Assembly (NCBI RefSeq): GCF_043290135.1
Contig: NC_134702.1
Span: 83,024,817-83,088,816 of the forward strand
Length of the DNA stretch: 64,000 nucleotides
Source: Rhipicephalus microplus
Taxonomy: Eukaryota > Arthropoda > Arachnida > Ixodida > Ixodidae
Direction: 5' to 3'
The notes under the pieces are model-generated. The model saw only the letters and a list, made by a program, of their open reading frames with translations, was not told the DNA's origin and made no database searches. Made by a program: the position numbers and the translations under genes. Shown here piece after piece: positions 1-11,404 of this stretch; the first letter of the stretch is position 1, and each line of letters begins with the position of its first letter.

Positions 1-192
1 GCGCCTGATTTTTTCTTTTTTTTTTGCGTTGCGTGGTGGCTTGACCACAGGTATACCAAACGCGGCGGTACGCAGTTCCGTAGTTAATGTAGACGCCTTG
101 CGAATAATTTTTTTCAAAATCGATATGTCTTCAACAGTCTGTCTCTTCAAACTCAGATGCAGCTAACAGGTGCGTTACAAAGCGAATCAAAT

Positions 193-323
193 CATACATA
201 CATACATACATACATACATACATACATACATACATACATACATACATACATACATACATACATACATACATACATACATACATACATACATACATACATA
301 CATACATGCATACATACATACAC
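193..323. repeat. (CATA)n microsatellite
   Basis: Nearly uninterrupted CATA tetranucleotides, about 32 units with one CATG interruption near 305-308. It produces tyrosine/histidine/isoleucine-type open frames on the plus strand and cysteine/methionine/tyrosine ones on the minus strand, which are artefacts. The same repeat resumes after the adjoining SINE, so the SINE inserted into, or next to, this array. Confidence 0.98.
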
Positions 324-559
324 ATTGATATGTGGGGTTTAACGTCCCAAAACCACCATATGATTATGAGAGACGCCGTAGTGGAGGGCTCCGGAAATTT
401 CGACCACCCGGGGTTCTTTAGCATGCATCCAAATCTGAGCACACGGGCCTACAACATTTCCGCCTCCATCGGAAATGCAGCCGCCGCCGCCGGGATTCGA
501 TCCCACATCCTGCGGGTTAGCAGCCGAGTATCTTAGCCATTAGACCACCACGGCGGGGC
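324..559 (-). mobile_element. Tick tRNA-derived SINE (type I), full length
   Basis: Read on the minus strand it starts GCCCCGCCGTGGTGGTCTAATGG, with a Pol III A box (TGGTCTAATGG) and a B box (GGATCGAATCC) about 40 bases further on. The SINE body follows, with GGAGGCGGAAATGTTGTAGG and TTTTGGGACGTTAAACC, and it ends at a short CAATG remnant. It is flanked on both sides by CATA repeats, so a target duplication cannot be told from the microsatellite. The family resembles the Ruka-type SINEs of ixodid ticks (established knowledge); membership here is judged from internal similarity to the other copies in this window. Confidence 0.92.
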
Positions 560-581
560 ATACATACATACATACATACAT

Positions 582-619
<38 letters not shown>

Positions 620-643
620 CAGACAGACAAACAGACAGACAGA
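558..643. repeat. (CATA)n then (CAGA)n microsatellite
   Basis: CATA units (558-583) pass directly into CAGA units (about 582-643) with two small interruptions. This is the continuation of the array at 193-323, displaced by the SINE. The change from CATA to CAGA at one point suggests a point mutation that then spread by slippage. Confidence 0.95.
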
Positions 644-1469
644 ATGGAAACAGCTCGGGGCCATAAACGGACAAACAGCGCTTTCTTCTGAAGCCTCCCT
701 AAAGAGATCTCTCACACACATGCGCACCATTTGTCGATTCGACGGCAAACACGCAAAAAAAAAATTAAAAAACTTCGAAGTAGCTTACTTACTTCACCCG
801 AGCCGGCTTGGCGTTCGAAAAAAGCTAATAATCAGCATATTCTTCTCGTTTTTCGTATTTTTTTTCTCTTTCTTTAGTTTTATTTTTCGTATAGCGCACG
901 CCGTATAGATAATCTGATTTCCATTGCATATATATGCAAGCAGGAGAGAGTCCGAGCCGTAGAAAGGCGGTACAGTAGAGATAACACAGTTTCGCGCCGG
1001 TACACTCGCTTCGAAGTTGTAAAAATAAAGTCTCAAGCGCGCTATACTCTCAAAAAGTACCGCGCAACACGTGGAAACGGTCGTCAAAGAAGGGTGCACC
1101 TCGTCGAAAATACGCGCGACGAAGCAGAAGACAAACGCTGATTACGTATGCACCCCAGTCCTTGTAAAGTCGAGAAGAAAAAAGACGATTTTTGGAGTAG
1201 TTCTTTTGCTTTAGAAGAACGCGAGCCAATTTGCATAAAAATGAGAGCAGAGAAGAAATAGGCGTATGCATCCGACGGCAGGAAGAACAAGGACCAACGT
1301 GGTATACAGCGCGTTGCTTGGGCATCGAAGTATTACAAGTATTAGATGCCATGTCCAACCCCGCTGTAGTAAAACATCAATAAAGTTGCTCCATCTTTTC
1401 GAAAAAAAGAAGTACAGCTATAGAAAGGCATAAAGCTTGAAGGAGCACACTCCACGATTAGGGATAGCT
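644..1469. other. No recognised feature
   Basis: AT-rich sequence with short A and T runs. Overlapping open frames of about 100 codons on the minus strand show no recognisable motif. I see no repeat shared with the rest of the window. Confidence 0.5.
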
Positions 1470-1682
1470 GCCATGGTTTTACGATGGTTAGGGTATAATC
1501 GGCTGCTTACCGAAAAATCACGGGTTCAAATACAGGCACGGCGGTCGCATTTCGGTGGTGCCGACACGCTAGAGACCCACGTACCTATAACTCCAGGCGC
1601 GTTAGGTAACTCCAGGTGTAAAGAATTTCCGGAGCCCATCTCTACGGCGCGTTCGAGAACAAAAACTCCAGATATTATTATA
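1470..1682 (+). mobile_element. Tick tRNA-derived SINE, type II, diverged
   Basis: The B-box-like GGTTCAAATAC lies at 1523-1533, followed by GGTCGCATTTCGGTGG, which matches the other type-II copy at 4785. Downstream are GAATTTCCGGAGCCC and TACGGCG, the conserved core shared by all SINEs here, and the element ends in ATTATTAT. The A box is weak and the body has diverged, so this is an old copy. The (ATT)n tail separates it from type I, which ends in (ATCA)n. Confidence 0.7.
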
Positions 1683-2352
1683 GCGAAAGATGGTAGGGAA
1701 AACGTTGTTTCACTGGTAAATTAAAGAGAGTGGGAAATAGGGGAAGGGTGGGAGCAAACATAAGCACGAGCACAGTGCGCAGGCTGCGCCGTTCATTTTT
1801 TTTTTTAATTTCTGCACTGAGCGACTGCGAGAAAAAGAAAGTCCTAGAGAAAGAGAGGCCACATTTATGTCGTCTAGGAGGCAAAAAAAAAAAAGGATAA
1901 ACTTTTTCAATGCTCGTGCAGCGCTGTCGTCGGCGAGGTCGTAAAACGCACACTCTCGCAGAATGAAAACACCAGAACACGGGAGGAGAAGGTAGTATAG
2001 GAAGGCTTTGGGAGCTAAACACGAGCGCGCTGTTCTTTTAAGCGTTTTGCGGCACCGAACACGTCTGAACAGCGTAACCCACTGGCATGGACAACGACTA
2101 AAAGTTAGGCGCAGCGAATGTGGTAAGTTCAGACCACCTGAGAACAATTAATCGACTTTCCACCGAGGCGCACAGTTCGAACGAATCATCATTTTTTTTT
2201 TCTGAGCAGAAGCCCACAGGAGACCTAATGCATCCCGCTAGACCAACTGAAAGAGAAAGCTATTTTCTTTTCATTTTTTTTTCGGTCGATAGACCGGCCC
2301 TCCCACGCTTCCTTCCGAAAGCTAAGTGCCCCTAATGTGACCGCTAAAAGCT
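1683..2352. other. No recognised feature
   Basis: Purine-rich and T-rich stretches. A minus-strand frame of 145 codons (1710-2147) runs through homopolymer-rich sequence and matches nothing I know, so I do not call it a gene. Confidence 0.5.
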
Positions 2353-2416
2353 CGCAACGCTTCCGATTCTTGAGGCAATCCAAATTTGCGTTGCCTCAAG
2401 AATTGGAGGCGTTGCG
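2353..2416. repeat. Inverted repeat, 26-bp arms, 12-nt spacer
   Basis: The left arm 2353-2378 (CGCAACGCTTCCGATTCTTG...) and right arm 2391-2416 are complementary with two mismatches, separated by the 12 bases 2379-2390. The innermost 12 bp (TTCTTGAGGCAA against TTGCCTCAAGAA) is perfect. An RNA copy would fold as a 64-nt hairpin, about the size of a microRNA precursor, but nothing else supports that. A relic of a fold-back element is as likely. Confidence 0.85.
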
Positions 2417-2484
2417 GCCTTGTCGCACCTCACCCAGTTTTGCACTGCCTCGGTGATCGGGTCCACCCCTGAACAAGCAGCGAA

Positions 2485-2600
2485 TTGATGTAGTGACGTC
2501 ACAATACAGCGAATCGTTATGTAACATTTAGATGACGTCCCAAATTTAGCAATCTGTGACGTCATGACGATGTCATACATTGACGTGACCACGTGATGAT
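2485..2600. promoter_or_regulatory. Cluster of CRE-like TGACGTCA sites
   Basis: Perfect palindromic TGACGTCA occurs at 2494-2501 and 2557-2564. Near matches TGACGTCC (about 2533) and TGACGTGA (about 2581) and an E-box-like CACGTG just after them lie in the same 110 bases. TGACGTCA is the known CREB/ATF consensus. Whether it acts here is inference; its position directly upstream of an LTR-like segment suggests retroelement U3 enhancer sequence rather than a host promoter. Confidence 0.4.
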
Positions 2601-2619
2601 TATTTTTGCGTCACCCATG

Positions 2620-3235
2620 TAGACGTTGTTATGCCTGCGAGCCCGCAGCGAATGTCCATGCCTCGGAAAAAGGAAATATGTGTCAAGGCCAGCACGCGAG
2701 CCCGCCTGACGCGATGAACAACTCAACGGCGTCATCACGCGACGGCGCCTTTCTGCCGCGCACGTGCAGTGAGTCACGTCAGCCAGCGAGCCGGCGCCTT
2801 CCTGTCTGGCGAGTCTGACGCAATGCGTGGCGACGTCACTCGTCCTTGGCTGCAGCCACGTGCAACGCAGCGGTTCCAGATTCGATGAGAAAGAATAACG
2901 CGGCCCAGCGGCGACCCCATTGGAGGAGTCTGACCTCACGACCAGCGGCGCTTCTGGTTGGACATTTGGTTATTCAAAGAATCCATCCGGTGCATATAAA
3001 AGAAGCCCTGCGGCGCGTCGCGAGCAGTTGAGCTATGTGTTAGCAGCACACCTATGTGTTAGAGAGGAGAGCTCGGCTCTTCGGGTCTCTAAGCTGTCGG
3101 CCCCAGTGCCGAATTTGTAACGCCTCTGTAAATATGCTGAACATAAACCTTGTTTAACTCACCGTCGTCTCGTCCGCTCGTCTATCAGCTCTGCACAGAA
3201 GCAGTCGCGAGCTGAGAAACCTACGCTACCAAACG
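2620..3235 (+). mobile_element. Possible LTR (Ty3/gypsy-like) segment
   Basis: Promoter-like signals occur in order. An inverted CCAAT box (CCATTGG) lies at 2917-2923 and a TATA box (TATAAAAG) at 2995-3002. After them come GCTCGGCTCTTCGGGTCTCT, a polyadenylation-like CATAAA at 3142-3147 and TGGTGACCTTCCCGG near 3238. A CCAAT/TATA/poly(A) order within 350 bases followed by TGGTGACC fits an arthropod Ty3/gypsy LTR and the start of the internal region. I cannot see a second LTR, a target duplication or downstream gag. The exact ends are not determined; a host promoter with first exon is the alternative. Confidence 0.35.
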
Positions 3236-3540
3236 GCTGGTGACCTTCCCGGCGGAGTTCGAAGCAGTGATGCCTTCGGGACCGTGTTGGCGCCGCCGTC
3301 TTTCGAAACAGTGGTTGCAGCGGTAAAATTCGTGGCGCCCTTCGCAACGTCGTCGGAGGCGCGCTTCGCTACAACGCCGCCGACGGTCAATTCGCATTTC
3401 AGGAAGTATCTTAGGCTGCTGACTTAAAAAAAAAAAAAAACTGTGAATTAGATGAATGGCACAGCGCTACGCAGTGGGAGGCCGCAGACGCATATCGCTT
3501 GCCGCGGCGGCATAGCAACGCCGCAAACTGTGTACAAAAT
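3236..3540. other. Possible retroelement leader; no frame recognised
   Basis: GC-rich sequence with repeated GCGCCGCCG-like words runs to about 3420 and stops at an A run (3427-3440). It may be internal sequence of the LTR element just upstream. No protein motif is visible. Confidence 0.3.

Positions 3541-3544
<4 letters not shown>

Positions 3545-3588
<44 letters not shown>
3545..3588. repeat. (TA)n microsatellite
   Basis: An uninterrupted run of about 22 TA units. Confidence 0.98.
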
Positions 3589-3590
<2 letters not shown>

Positions 3591-4784
3591 ACTAGTAACA
3601 CGCATTGAACAAAAGCGCAAGGATTAACAGCTACAGAAACAAAATATCGGACTTTCGAAAATATATTAACCATCCTGCCTACAATGACTTGGTATACGCG
3701 AGAATTTCATTACCCGACTTCAGTTGAAAGCTGTAGTATCAACCGTAAATGAAATATGAAAAAGTATAGCTAACAAAAGTGGCCCCTCGAAGTTTAGAAT
3801 CGCTTGTACAGTTTCCGCCCTCCACCGATCCAAATAACAAAAGTTAGCGATGGCAAATCAAACCGGAACTTGGAACACCACAGCAAAAGACGAAATATCA
3901 AAAACGCAAGAAAAGTAGTTGCGAGACACGGCGATGAAAAGGAAACAGTGTCGCTTTTCGAATGGCTTCCGGTATCACCTACAAATGGCTAGAGTTTCTA
4001 AAAGCGCTAACATCCGAAGACCCCAAACCGGAAACAGACACCTAAAGCGAAACGTTTCGTATATCGATTATAGTTAAACCTTTAGACCTGCCGACGAAAC
4101 TCGCCAAGCTGTTATCGCAGAAGACGGACGCCACTCACGATTTCCGCAGCCCTGTGCGGGGTTTCAGAGACAAGTCGAAATTAGATCCGGCAATCCGCTA
4201 CAGGACAGCGTAAAGTCCATAGATTCTTTTTCTTCCTTTCGCGCTACTCGCACAGCTGCTGAAGTCAAGGAAAAAAAGAACACAAAAAGATGGCAAATCT
4301 GAAACATATATCCTGAAATGGATGACGCAAGCCGAGAATACATATAAAGGGAAAGCATATAAAGGGTTCGTGTCCAGTAAGTGGAGATTCGCAGCGAGAG
4401 TTCGGAGGCCCAGCCGAGAGGAGCCGCGTAAACTTCAGGAATCGAAATCGCCGACAAGTCACCGCGGCGACGGCTTTGGGTTAAGGTTTCAGTTGTGAAA
4501 GCAAAAGAAAAAAAGAAAAAAAAAAACCGAAACTCTTCGCGACAAAAAGTTTACCGCGCTGACAAACCTTCGCGGCGTTTTTTTTTTTTTTTTAAGTCTC
4601 TCTTGGGACAAAGACGACGACAGTGTTGCACGAATGGATAGATGCGAAATTTGCACGTCGCCCAAGAAAAGGACGTGCTTGTTTAACAAAAACAGCGCAA
4701 GCATCATCGGGCAGTTAGTTAGTCCACTCTTGTTCATTGTTTATCTGGTGCTTTCATTTATACGGTTCTGTACACTTGTGGTCC
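3589..4784. other. No recognised feature
   Basis: Unique-looking sequence. The only structure I see is a direct repeat of CATATAAAGGG at 4341-4351 and 4356-4366, a doubled TATA-like word with no supporting gene. A-rich and T-rich runs lie at 4500-4600. Confidence 0.5.
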
Positions 4785-5025
4785 GCTGCGGTGGAGTAGT
4801 GGCTACGCCGTGCTCGGCTGCCGGACGAAAGGTCGCGGGTTCGTTTCCGGCCGCGGAGGTCGCATTTCGACGGAGTCCAAATGGTAGAGGCATGCACTGT
4901 GCGATGCCTTTGCACGTTAGAGAACATTCGGTGGTTGAAAAATTTCTGAAGCCCTCCACTACGGCGTCTCTCATAATCACATCATAGTTTTGGGAAGTAA
5001 AACCCCAGATAATATTATTATCTAT
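4785..5025 (+). mobile_element. Tick tRNA-derived SINE, type II
   Basis: The head reads CTGCGGTGGAGTAGTGGCTACG (A box) and the B-box-like GGTTCGTTTCC is at 4838-4848. Then follow GGTCGCATTTCGACGGAG, a type-II body containing CATGCACTGTGCGATGCC, the shared core CTACGGCGTCTCTCATAATC, and a tail ending in AATATTATTATC. The middle differs from type I: it has a duplicated GCACTGTGCGATGC segment in place of GTAGGCCCGTGTGCTC. The tail is (ATT)n. No clear target duplication is seen. Confidence 0.85.
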
Positions 5026-8000
5026 ATTTGTGTACGCGTTGTCAAACGCACTCATGTCTTCTTGTAACACCTGCGCCTTTGAATATTTGCACGTATTCGG
5101 AACAAATACTAGCAACGGTAAGAACACTGAAATTACGTTGATGTGTTGTATGAATGCGCCCGTCGCGATGAAGAGTAAGTGAGTTCGGTACGTTATTGAA
5201 AGTTGCAAACTATTGGAAGCCACTTTAGAGAACTCCCCTGACACGCCCCTGCCTGTCACTAATTCCCAACCACGACTGGTGAAAACTTCATGTCATTCTG
5301 TATAGTATGAATAACTTCACTGGGGTCCTGAGCGCTCGGCCCGGGACTGATTCGGGCCGCTCCCACGTCGGCACAGAGGAGCCAAGCCCCTGTGGCGCTA
5401 CACGGTCTGTCCAGAAAGCCCCGAGTTGGTCCGTCAGCGCGTCAGTGTGCTGTCCTTGGCCATGTTCTAAATAACAACGGTTCCGAGAGCCCATACGTCT
5501 GCGTTTTGCGCCACAAGGTTCTTCTTACAAGGCGCACAGGACCATTTCCCTGAGGTATGGGAGGGTACTCGCTCAAACGCGCTCCATACGCACCGCTGTA
5601 GCGTAAACACAGCACTGGGTTTAGTAGTTATCCCATCCCCGGCGCGTGAAATGTGTGCATAGATCTTTGTACAAACGTAGACGTAGACGAACAAGGGAGT
5701 GCACCATGCGTGGCGAACAGTGTTCCTAATGTAATGTACACAAGCGCTATATAGCGCAGGAGCTGTGCCAAATCACAAAACAGCACGAAATTGAAGCCAC
5801 GCAGCTCGGACTTCAACTTAATAAAATGCCTTCGGGCATTCCTCATTCCACGACTCTTCGATTTCCTCTGGTGTGCGCGGTTCTTCCCACAACGCTTCTC
5901 TCCTGTGAGGCTCGGGCTCTGGAAGAGGGGGGGGGGTATAGGGGTAGGGAAGGATTTTCACGCAGTCGTGTGGTTCACCCTAACATTCTGGACTCGCCGA
6001 AGGCGAAATTCGCACCTCGATTCGCGATAAAACTCGCTCCCTAGAGACGGCGCGTATAAAAACGAAAAGAAAAACGCATGGCAAACACACCGGGAGAATA
6101 ATAGAATAGACGGTCACCCCGGATGCCGGGAACACATCAAAGGCACGCGCGAATTAATTACGCAGGCGGCTTGCGCGCGTTCCCCGCAGCTGTGCGCGCC
6201 GGTCGCGTTCTTCTCGCCCGCCTTGTCTCCGCGTTATGCGGGAGAACACTCGCACAGGAGGAAGAAGAAGAAAGAAGTAGGGGGAGGCGCGTCCCCAAAT
6301 GCAGGAAAAAAAGGGAGCGCTGACTGCGAAGGAACCTGTCGCCTTCTTTGGCAGGAGAACGAAGGATCGCATTTGCATCTAACCGTTCTTTATTCTTTTT
6401 GCGCATCGACGACGCAACGAAGGGTCGATGTTGGAAAGGGGTGGAGATTCGAGGTCGGAGAAAAAAAACACACACACACACACTTCAATTCAACGAGAGG
6501 AAGTACTACAACCTCAAATACCCCCCTCCTTCCCTCCTTAGTGTCATAATATAATTCCGTACAAGCCCCATTTATAAAAACCTCACAGCCCACGCTCTCA
6601 AAATATGATCCCCGAGGGACGCTACAGCCTCAGTGAAATAAGCGAACGTAATTCGCTTTGTGCATCCATACACATTCTCTTGGGAAAGACGGTCAGGTAA
6701 TTGCAATTGCGCTTATTAGGCTGTTGCCGAGTTCGCATAACGAAAGTACTCACAGAAATCTAATTATGGCAATGATGTCAGGCTCTAAGAGAATGACTGT
6801 ACATTTTCACGACGAGTGGTTTGAACACGCACTTATGAAAACTTCTTACAGAGATATGAAACCACCAGCTCTCGTCGACGCCGTCCCAGCTGGGCACACA
6901 AGTCTTTCTGGTACTTACCGGCAGCGGTGCCAGTGTCATGTACCAGTGGTATGCACCATTGGTACATACCTTTTTACAGTATCGGTACTACTTTCCTTTT
7001 TTCGCTTAAGCGCCTTCTCTTTGCCATGCTCCCTCTGAATGGAAACAGCAGAAATGCGACTACGATACAGATATGTGACGAGAGGAATAAAATACGACTT
7101 ACATTCACAGATGAAAAAAAAAAAGCCGGTGATAGAATCAGGTCCCCAACTTTTCGTCGAGAATATCGAGACGCATTAGTAGCACGCCGTAAATAAAGAA
7201 AAATAAAATAAAAATGGAAATGAAAGGTGTTACGATCAAACACGATGAAAATTTTCCGAACAAACAAAAAACACGGATGACGAACTGGCAAGAATGAAAA
7301 GCAAAGAAAAAACGTGGCAGGAATTGAGGCAGTAAAGTAAGGATATATTGAAAACTCAGGAGAGCTCAATGCAGTACAGAAGATGATGAAACATAGTAAC
7401 ATAAGAAATCTACCTGAAACTGAAACAAAAATCAAAGCACTGTAAATTGCCCACCTAAGTAAAGTTAGGAAGGACGCGTGGCTCTTGAAGCGTAGAAACG
7501 AAAAGTGGGGGGGGGGGAGGGGACTTAAAGGAGGTCGCGCAACCTAAGAAATTATCGGGCACACACCAGGCGGGCGAGTTGCGCTTCTCCGCACGACGGA
7601 AAGGTTTTGCGGGGAAAAAGACGCTGACGACGGCAGCTGGGAGCGCTCGCACCGCGCGCTGGCTTGCCACCGTAATAAGTCGAGCCAGGCTAGACTATAC
7701 TTCTCCACGCGCGTGGATTCTTCAAGTTTTTCGATTAACTCCTTTGTTTTCATAAAATCCAGGGCTCTATCGCGGACGACGCTGCCGACTCGGCGACCCA
7801 GCGGGACTTGGCCGCGTTGAGTAAACGAGTTGTGCCAGCGATATCCCTTGGTAATCTCAGCTAAGACTCGCGTTCCAGCTACGTGCATGCATGCACAAGC
7901 GACGGGGGTTACGAGGCCGGGGTCGCTTCAGTGCACTACGCGGGCACGAAGTAAACCTTGCTCGTGCCCTCAAACACGCCCGCCCCATGGACAGCGAGAG

Positions 8001-8706
8001 GGTCGCAGTGTCAAGCCCTATGAAGGCGCAGTAAATTAAGCACTGCCAGGAGTCCAGCGTCTCACAAGAGTGTGCACGAAAAGACGCATATCCACTTCAT
8101 GGCAACGGCGACATCACCAGAAAGAGACTTCCGAAAGTTGAGACGCGGCCTGCCTATCACGTTTGGTTGCGATTAAAGAACGGAGACGAAGTATATACGT
8201 CTCGGAACGCACTTGGGATGATTTAAGATCGAAATAAACAAAGCAGAGCGCGTCTATAGTTGTGAGGCTGCGCTTCTCAAGCATCGTCACCTTTAAACAT
8301 GACCTAGATATCCCACGAAAAATTGAAGGACACCTTGCAAATTTTCAAGTGTGTTCAGCGAAAGCATGTGCCCATTGAGACGGGGTCGAATAAAACAGGA
8401 TGAGAGGGCAGGTTCTGGCGGGCTACAGGGACACGCGTGGGCGTGGGAGCATGGCCTCCGAGATGGCGGGCGCGCGCGCCTTCTTGGAGGCTATGGTGGG
8501 AGCCCGGCCGACTCGCTCGACTGCTGCAACAAGGCGCTGTGACATCACGTGATTGCTGAGAGAGGGGGAGGGGCCTACAGCTGGCACAGTTCCGGGGAAC
8601 GGACGGACAGATTGACTCGAGTGTAAGCCATTAAAGGATTTCGCCTTAAATATCCATAGAATACGAGGTGTGTGTGCTCCAGCGGACTTGAGTTTCCTTT
8701 AAGGCT
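5026..8706. other. No recognised gene; scattered simple sequence
   Basis: No protein or RNA family is recognised. There are short low-complexity tracts: a G run near 5930, (AC)n at 6468-6482 and a G run at 7507-7519. A palindromic GTGCATGCATGCAC word lies near 7881. A GC-rich stretch at 8400-8600 contains ACATCACGTGAT. Frames up to 153 codons exist on the minus strand (6974-7435) but are phenylalanine-rich readings of A-rich plus-strand DNA. Confidence 0.5.
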
Positions 8707-8722
8707 GCAGCCTTCAAGGTTG

Positions 8723-8960
8723 ATGATGATATGTGGGGTTTAACGTCCCAAGACCACTATATGATTATGAGAGACGCCGTAGTGGAGGGCTCCGGAAATT
8801 TAGACCACCTGGGGTTCTTTAACGTGCACCCAAATCTGAGCACACGGGCCTACAACATTTCCGCCTCCATCGGAAATGCAGCCGCCGCAGCCGGGATTCG
8901 AACCCGCGCCCTGCGGGTCAGCAGCCGAGTACCTTAGCCACTAGACCACCGCGGCGGGGC
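8723..8960 (-). mobile_element. Tick SINE type I, full length, intact TSD
   Basis: Read on the minus strand it starts GCCCCGCCGCGGTGGTCTAG, with A box TGGTCTAGTGG and B box GGTTCGAATCC, both perfect. The tail on the plus strand is GATGATGAT. The target duplication GCAGCCTTCAAGGTTG is present at 8707-8722 and 8959-8974; its first GC may belong to the SINE. The intact boxes and exact duplication indicate a fairly recent insertion. Confidence 0.96.
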
Positions 8961-8974
8961 AGCCTTCAAGGTTG

Positions 8975-9944
8975 CAGCCATATAAAAGACAAGTGCGCTT
9001 GTCGAAACTCCAACTCCAGCGACGCCCCATGTTCAAAAAATTTTTCATCGCTTGAAGATTCCATCTTCACCTGAACTTCCAACCAGGTAACACCATGACA
9101 TCCATGTGCTTTAGCATATCTTTTGTTTGTCCAAAAAAAAAAAACAAATAAGCAATACAACACATATATATGCACAAAGATAGACTGCGACTCTCACGTA
9201 GCGCGCAAGTCATTTTGGCCAACTATTAAGTTATAAACATGCAAGCATAAGTTGAAGGACGATGCTTTCGTACTGACAGTGACTTTTACAACGAATATGT
9301 TTCGATACGAACAATGACGCCATGAGCGACAGTACGAAAGTATGCTGTTTTTTTAAGAGCCCAGGCCCAGCATTGGCACAATATTTGAGTATTCCTTTCG
9401 CTAGATTACTCCACTCCTTTCTCATAACCACCGAAGCGCTGCTCGATCTCGATGACAGCACGATCTCAGCGCCTCTCTTAAAACCGGCTGTGGACAAAAA
9501 CAAATAACACTGGAATACATTCGTTACTCAATTATACCAGCGAAGGATCGGACAGTGAAGTTTCTGCATGTACACAACAACGTTGTGAAAAATATCCTCG
9601 TTCTTCGGTAGATAATCATGAGGAAGTTTCATGCTCTAGAAGATATCCGGTGACCAATTAAATAGCCCCCGATTAAGGAAAAGACCAACACCTTCGATGT
9701 TTCAGGCCACAACGCACCTCTTCGCAAATCTACATACGCCCACTGAAATACCCAATGCCCAGCCGACCAATGGCTACCGTAGGCGATTGATCGAACGCTG
9801 CACGTATGTTCGCGAACACATTTCCTTTTAGCACACAGTAAAATCTTGTCAGCACCGCCATTCAGGAGAATCAAATGTGACACTCGAGTAGAGCGTTGTG
9901 TCTCACTATGCAAGGTTATACAAGGTAGCCAAATTAAAACCGTT
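8975..9944. other. No recognised feature
   Basis: Unique-looking sequence with no repeat shared elsewhere in the window and no recognised protein. Open frames are below 100 codons. Confidence 0.5.
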
Positions 9945-10042
9945 AAAGAAAGAAATAAAGAAAGAAAGAGAGAAAGACATAAGAAAAGGAAGAAAGAAAG
10001 AAATAAGAAAAGAAAGAAAGAAAGAAAAGAAAGAAAAAAATT
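9945..10042. repeat. (AAAG)n polypurine tract
   Basis: Nearly pure purine sequence built from AAAG/AAGA units with small variations. It directly abuts the left end of the first Helitron-like copy. The lysine/arginine-rich plus-strand frame and the Phe/Leu/Ser minus-strand frame across it are artefacts. Confidence 0.9.
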
Positions 10043-10716
10043 GCCCGCAGCTTCCCTCGGGGGAACACTGAGGAGGATGCGGACCATATAATTGGTTAAC
10101 GGGGTGTTAAAGTGCGACTTACTTGGGTCGATGGCTAAATTGGTTAACGTGGTTGTGAAATGGGGTGTTAAATTGCGACTTACTTGGGTCGATGGCTAAA
10201 TTGGTTAACGTGGTTGTAGGAGGGGGTGTTAAATGAGTGAACACGTACACACGTATGCGAAAGGGCGGCGCTGGTCGAAGGGACGTCGATCATTGTGTTT
10301 GTGGATTCGTTGGAATTCATTTCACCGCGACCTTGGACGTCGACGCGCCGTACAAACCAACCGACGAGCGGCAACTGAGCGAGCGAGCGCCGACCTTGAG
10401 TATATATACAGCGCGACGGCGCATGCACTGTCAGCTGTTGAATGTTCTCGAAGCGCGACGCCACATGCGCGTCCACTGGAGAATCAGGAGAATTGTAGAT
10501 GTCGAACGCGATGTGTAGAGGAGGAAGGGTGCACAGATGGTGGAGGAGTGAAGCGCGCGCGGTGTGTAGAGGAGGAAGGGATGCACAGATGGTGGAAGAG
10601 TGGGCGACGGCGCGACGGCGCATGCGCGCGCGTCAGCTGTCGAATGTTCGAGAAGCGGTGCGGACGGCGCGGACGGCGCACTACAAGGCGCGAGTATAAG
10701 ATGCTTCCGCATCTAA
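10043..10716 (+). mobile_element. Helitron-like non-autonomous element, copy 1
   Basis: A 674-bp element, almost identical to those at 14829 and 22373. It begins GCCCGCAGCTTCCCTCGGGG and ends GCATCTAA. Seen directly: a 61-bp tandem repeat (units at 10102 and 10163, third unit truncated at 10224), a second tandem repeat of about 52 bp (10509-10610), a TATA-like TATATATA near 10400, and a terminal hairpin AGATGC-ttcc-GCATCT. An 8-bp subterminal inverted match pairs GATGCGGA (10076-10083) with TCCGCATC (10706-10713). A 3' hairpin, an end in CTAA, internal tandem repeats and lack of a target duplication are the known marks of Helitron/Helentron-derived HINEs; assigning this family to them is inference. 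A 299-codon frame (10233-11132) runs out of the element and is not considered coding. Confidence 0.6.
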
Positions 10717-11404
10717 TAAGGAAGGAAGGAAGGAAGACCTGCAGACTAAGGGAAAAAATAAATAAACGCGCAGCTATCGCTGACAAAAGAGGACTGAAAA
10801 TGCAGATTCCACACGCGTCGTATAGCGGAAAGAATCCGATCAGTTCATTTCCGCGCGGAAGAAACCGATGGCTCGGGGTTTTCCTTCCGTTTCCGGAACT
10901 TAATTTTCAGTACGCACCGCTATCTGAAATGTGCAGGCCACGGAAAGGACAGACTACAAACTGCACCGCGAACTCGCACGACGCTTTGTGTGCTATGCCA
11001 ATCTCGGCGACCATACACAATACCCGGCGACTAAATTTCTCGAATAACTCCAATGATCGATATCCGAATTCACGGAATTTCGGGCGCCAGCAGCGTTCGG
11101 TCAGATACGCACTACGTCTAAGCAACGCGTAACTGGCCAATCGGTGGGTGTGCCGTACGAATGCGTAACATTCGATATTCAGCGGTATGCAACAACGACG
11201 ACGACGTACGAAGCAGAAGAAAGGCGCCCTAGGTTGCATTGTGTTACAAGAGTGTACGAAGTGACACGAACAAATCCTACTGGGTAATCCAAATACTTAT
11301 CGCATAAAAAAGAAACAGGTCAAGCTGCTCGCGTGAAACGTCTAATCAAAAGTCAATAAACGGGAGTCAAAATGGCAAATTCAAGCGCACGTCTGATCTG
11401 GATA
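10717..11404. other. No recognised feature
   Basis: It starts with a short AAGG repeat (10720-10737). The remainder is unique-looking sequence with no recognised motif. Confidence 0.5.

Noticed and set aside
193..643. CRISPR-like regular array
   Set aside because: The units are contiguous tetranucleotides with no spacers, and the genome is eukaryotic.
4690..4740. GQLVSPLLFIVYL resembles the G-VLGPLLF--Y block of LINE reverse transcriptases
   Set aside because: Only one short block; no neighbouring RT motifs in any frame, so chance similarity is likely.
10233..11132. 299-codon open frame, the longest in the window
   Set aside because: It starts in the Helitron-like repeat and runs into unrelated flanking sequence; no domain is visible and the other copies of the repeat do not share the second half.
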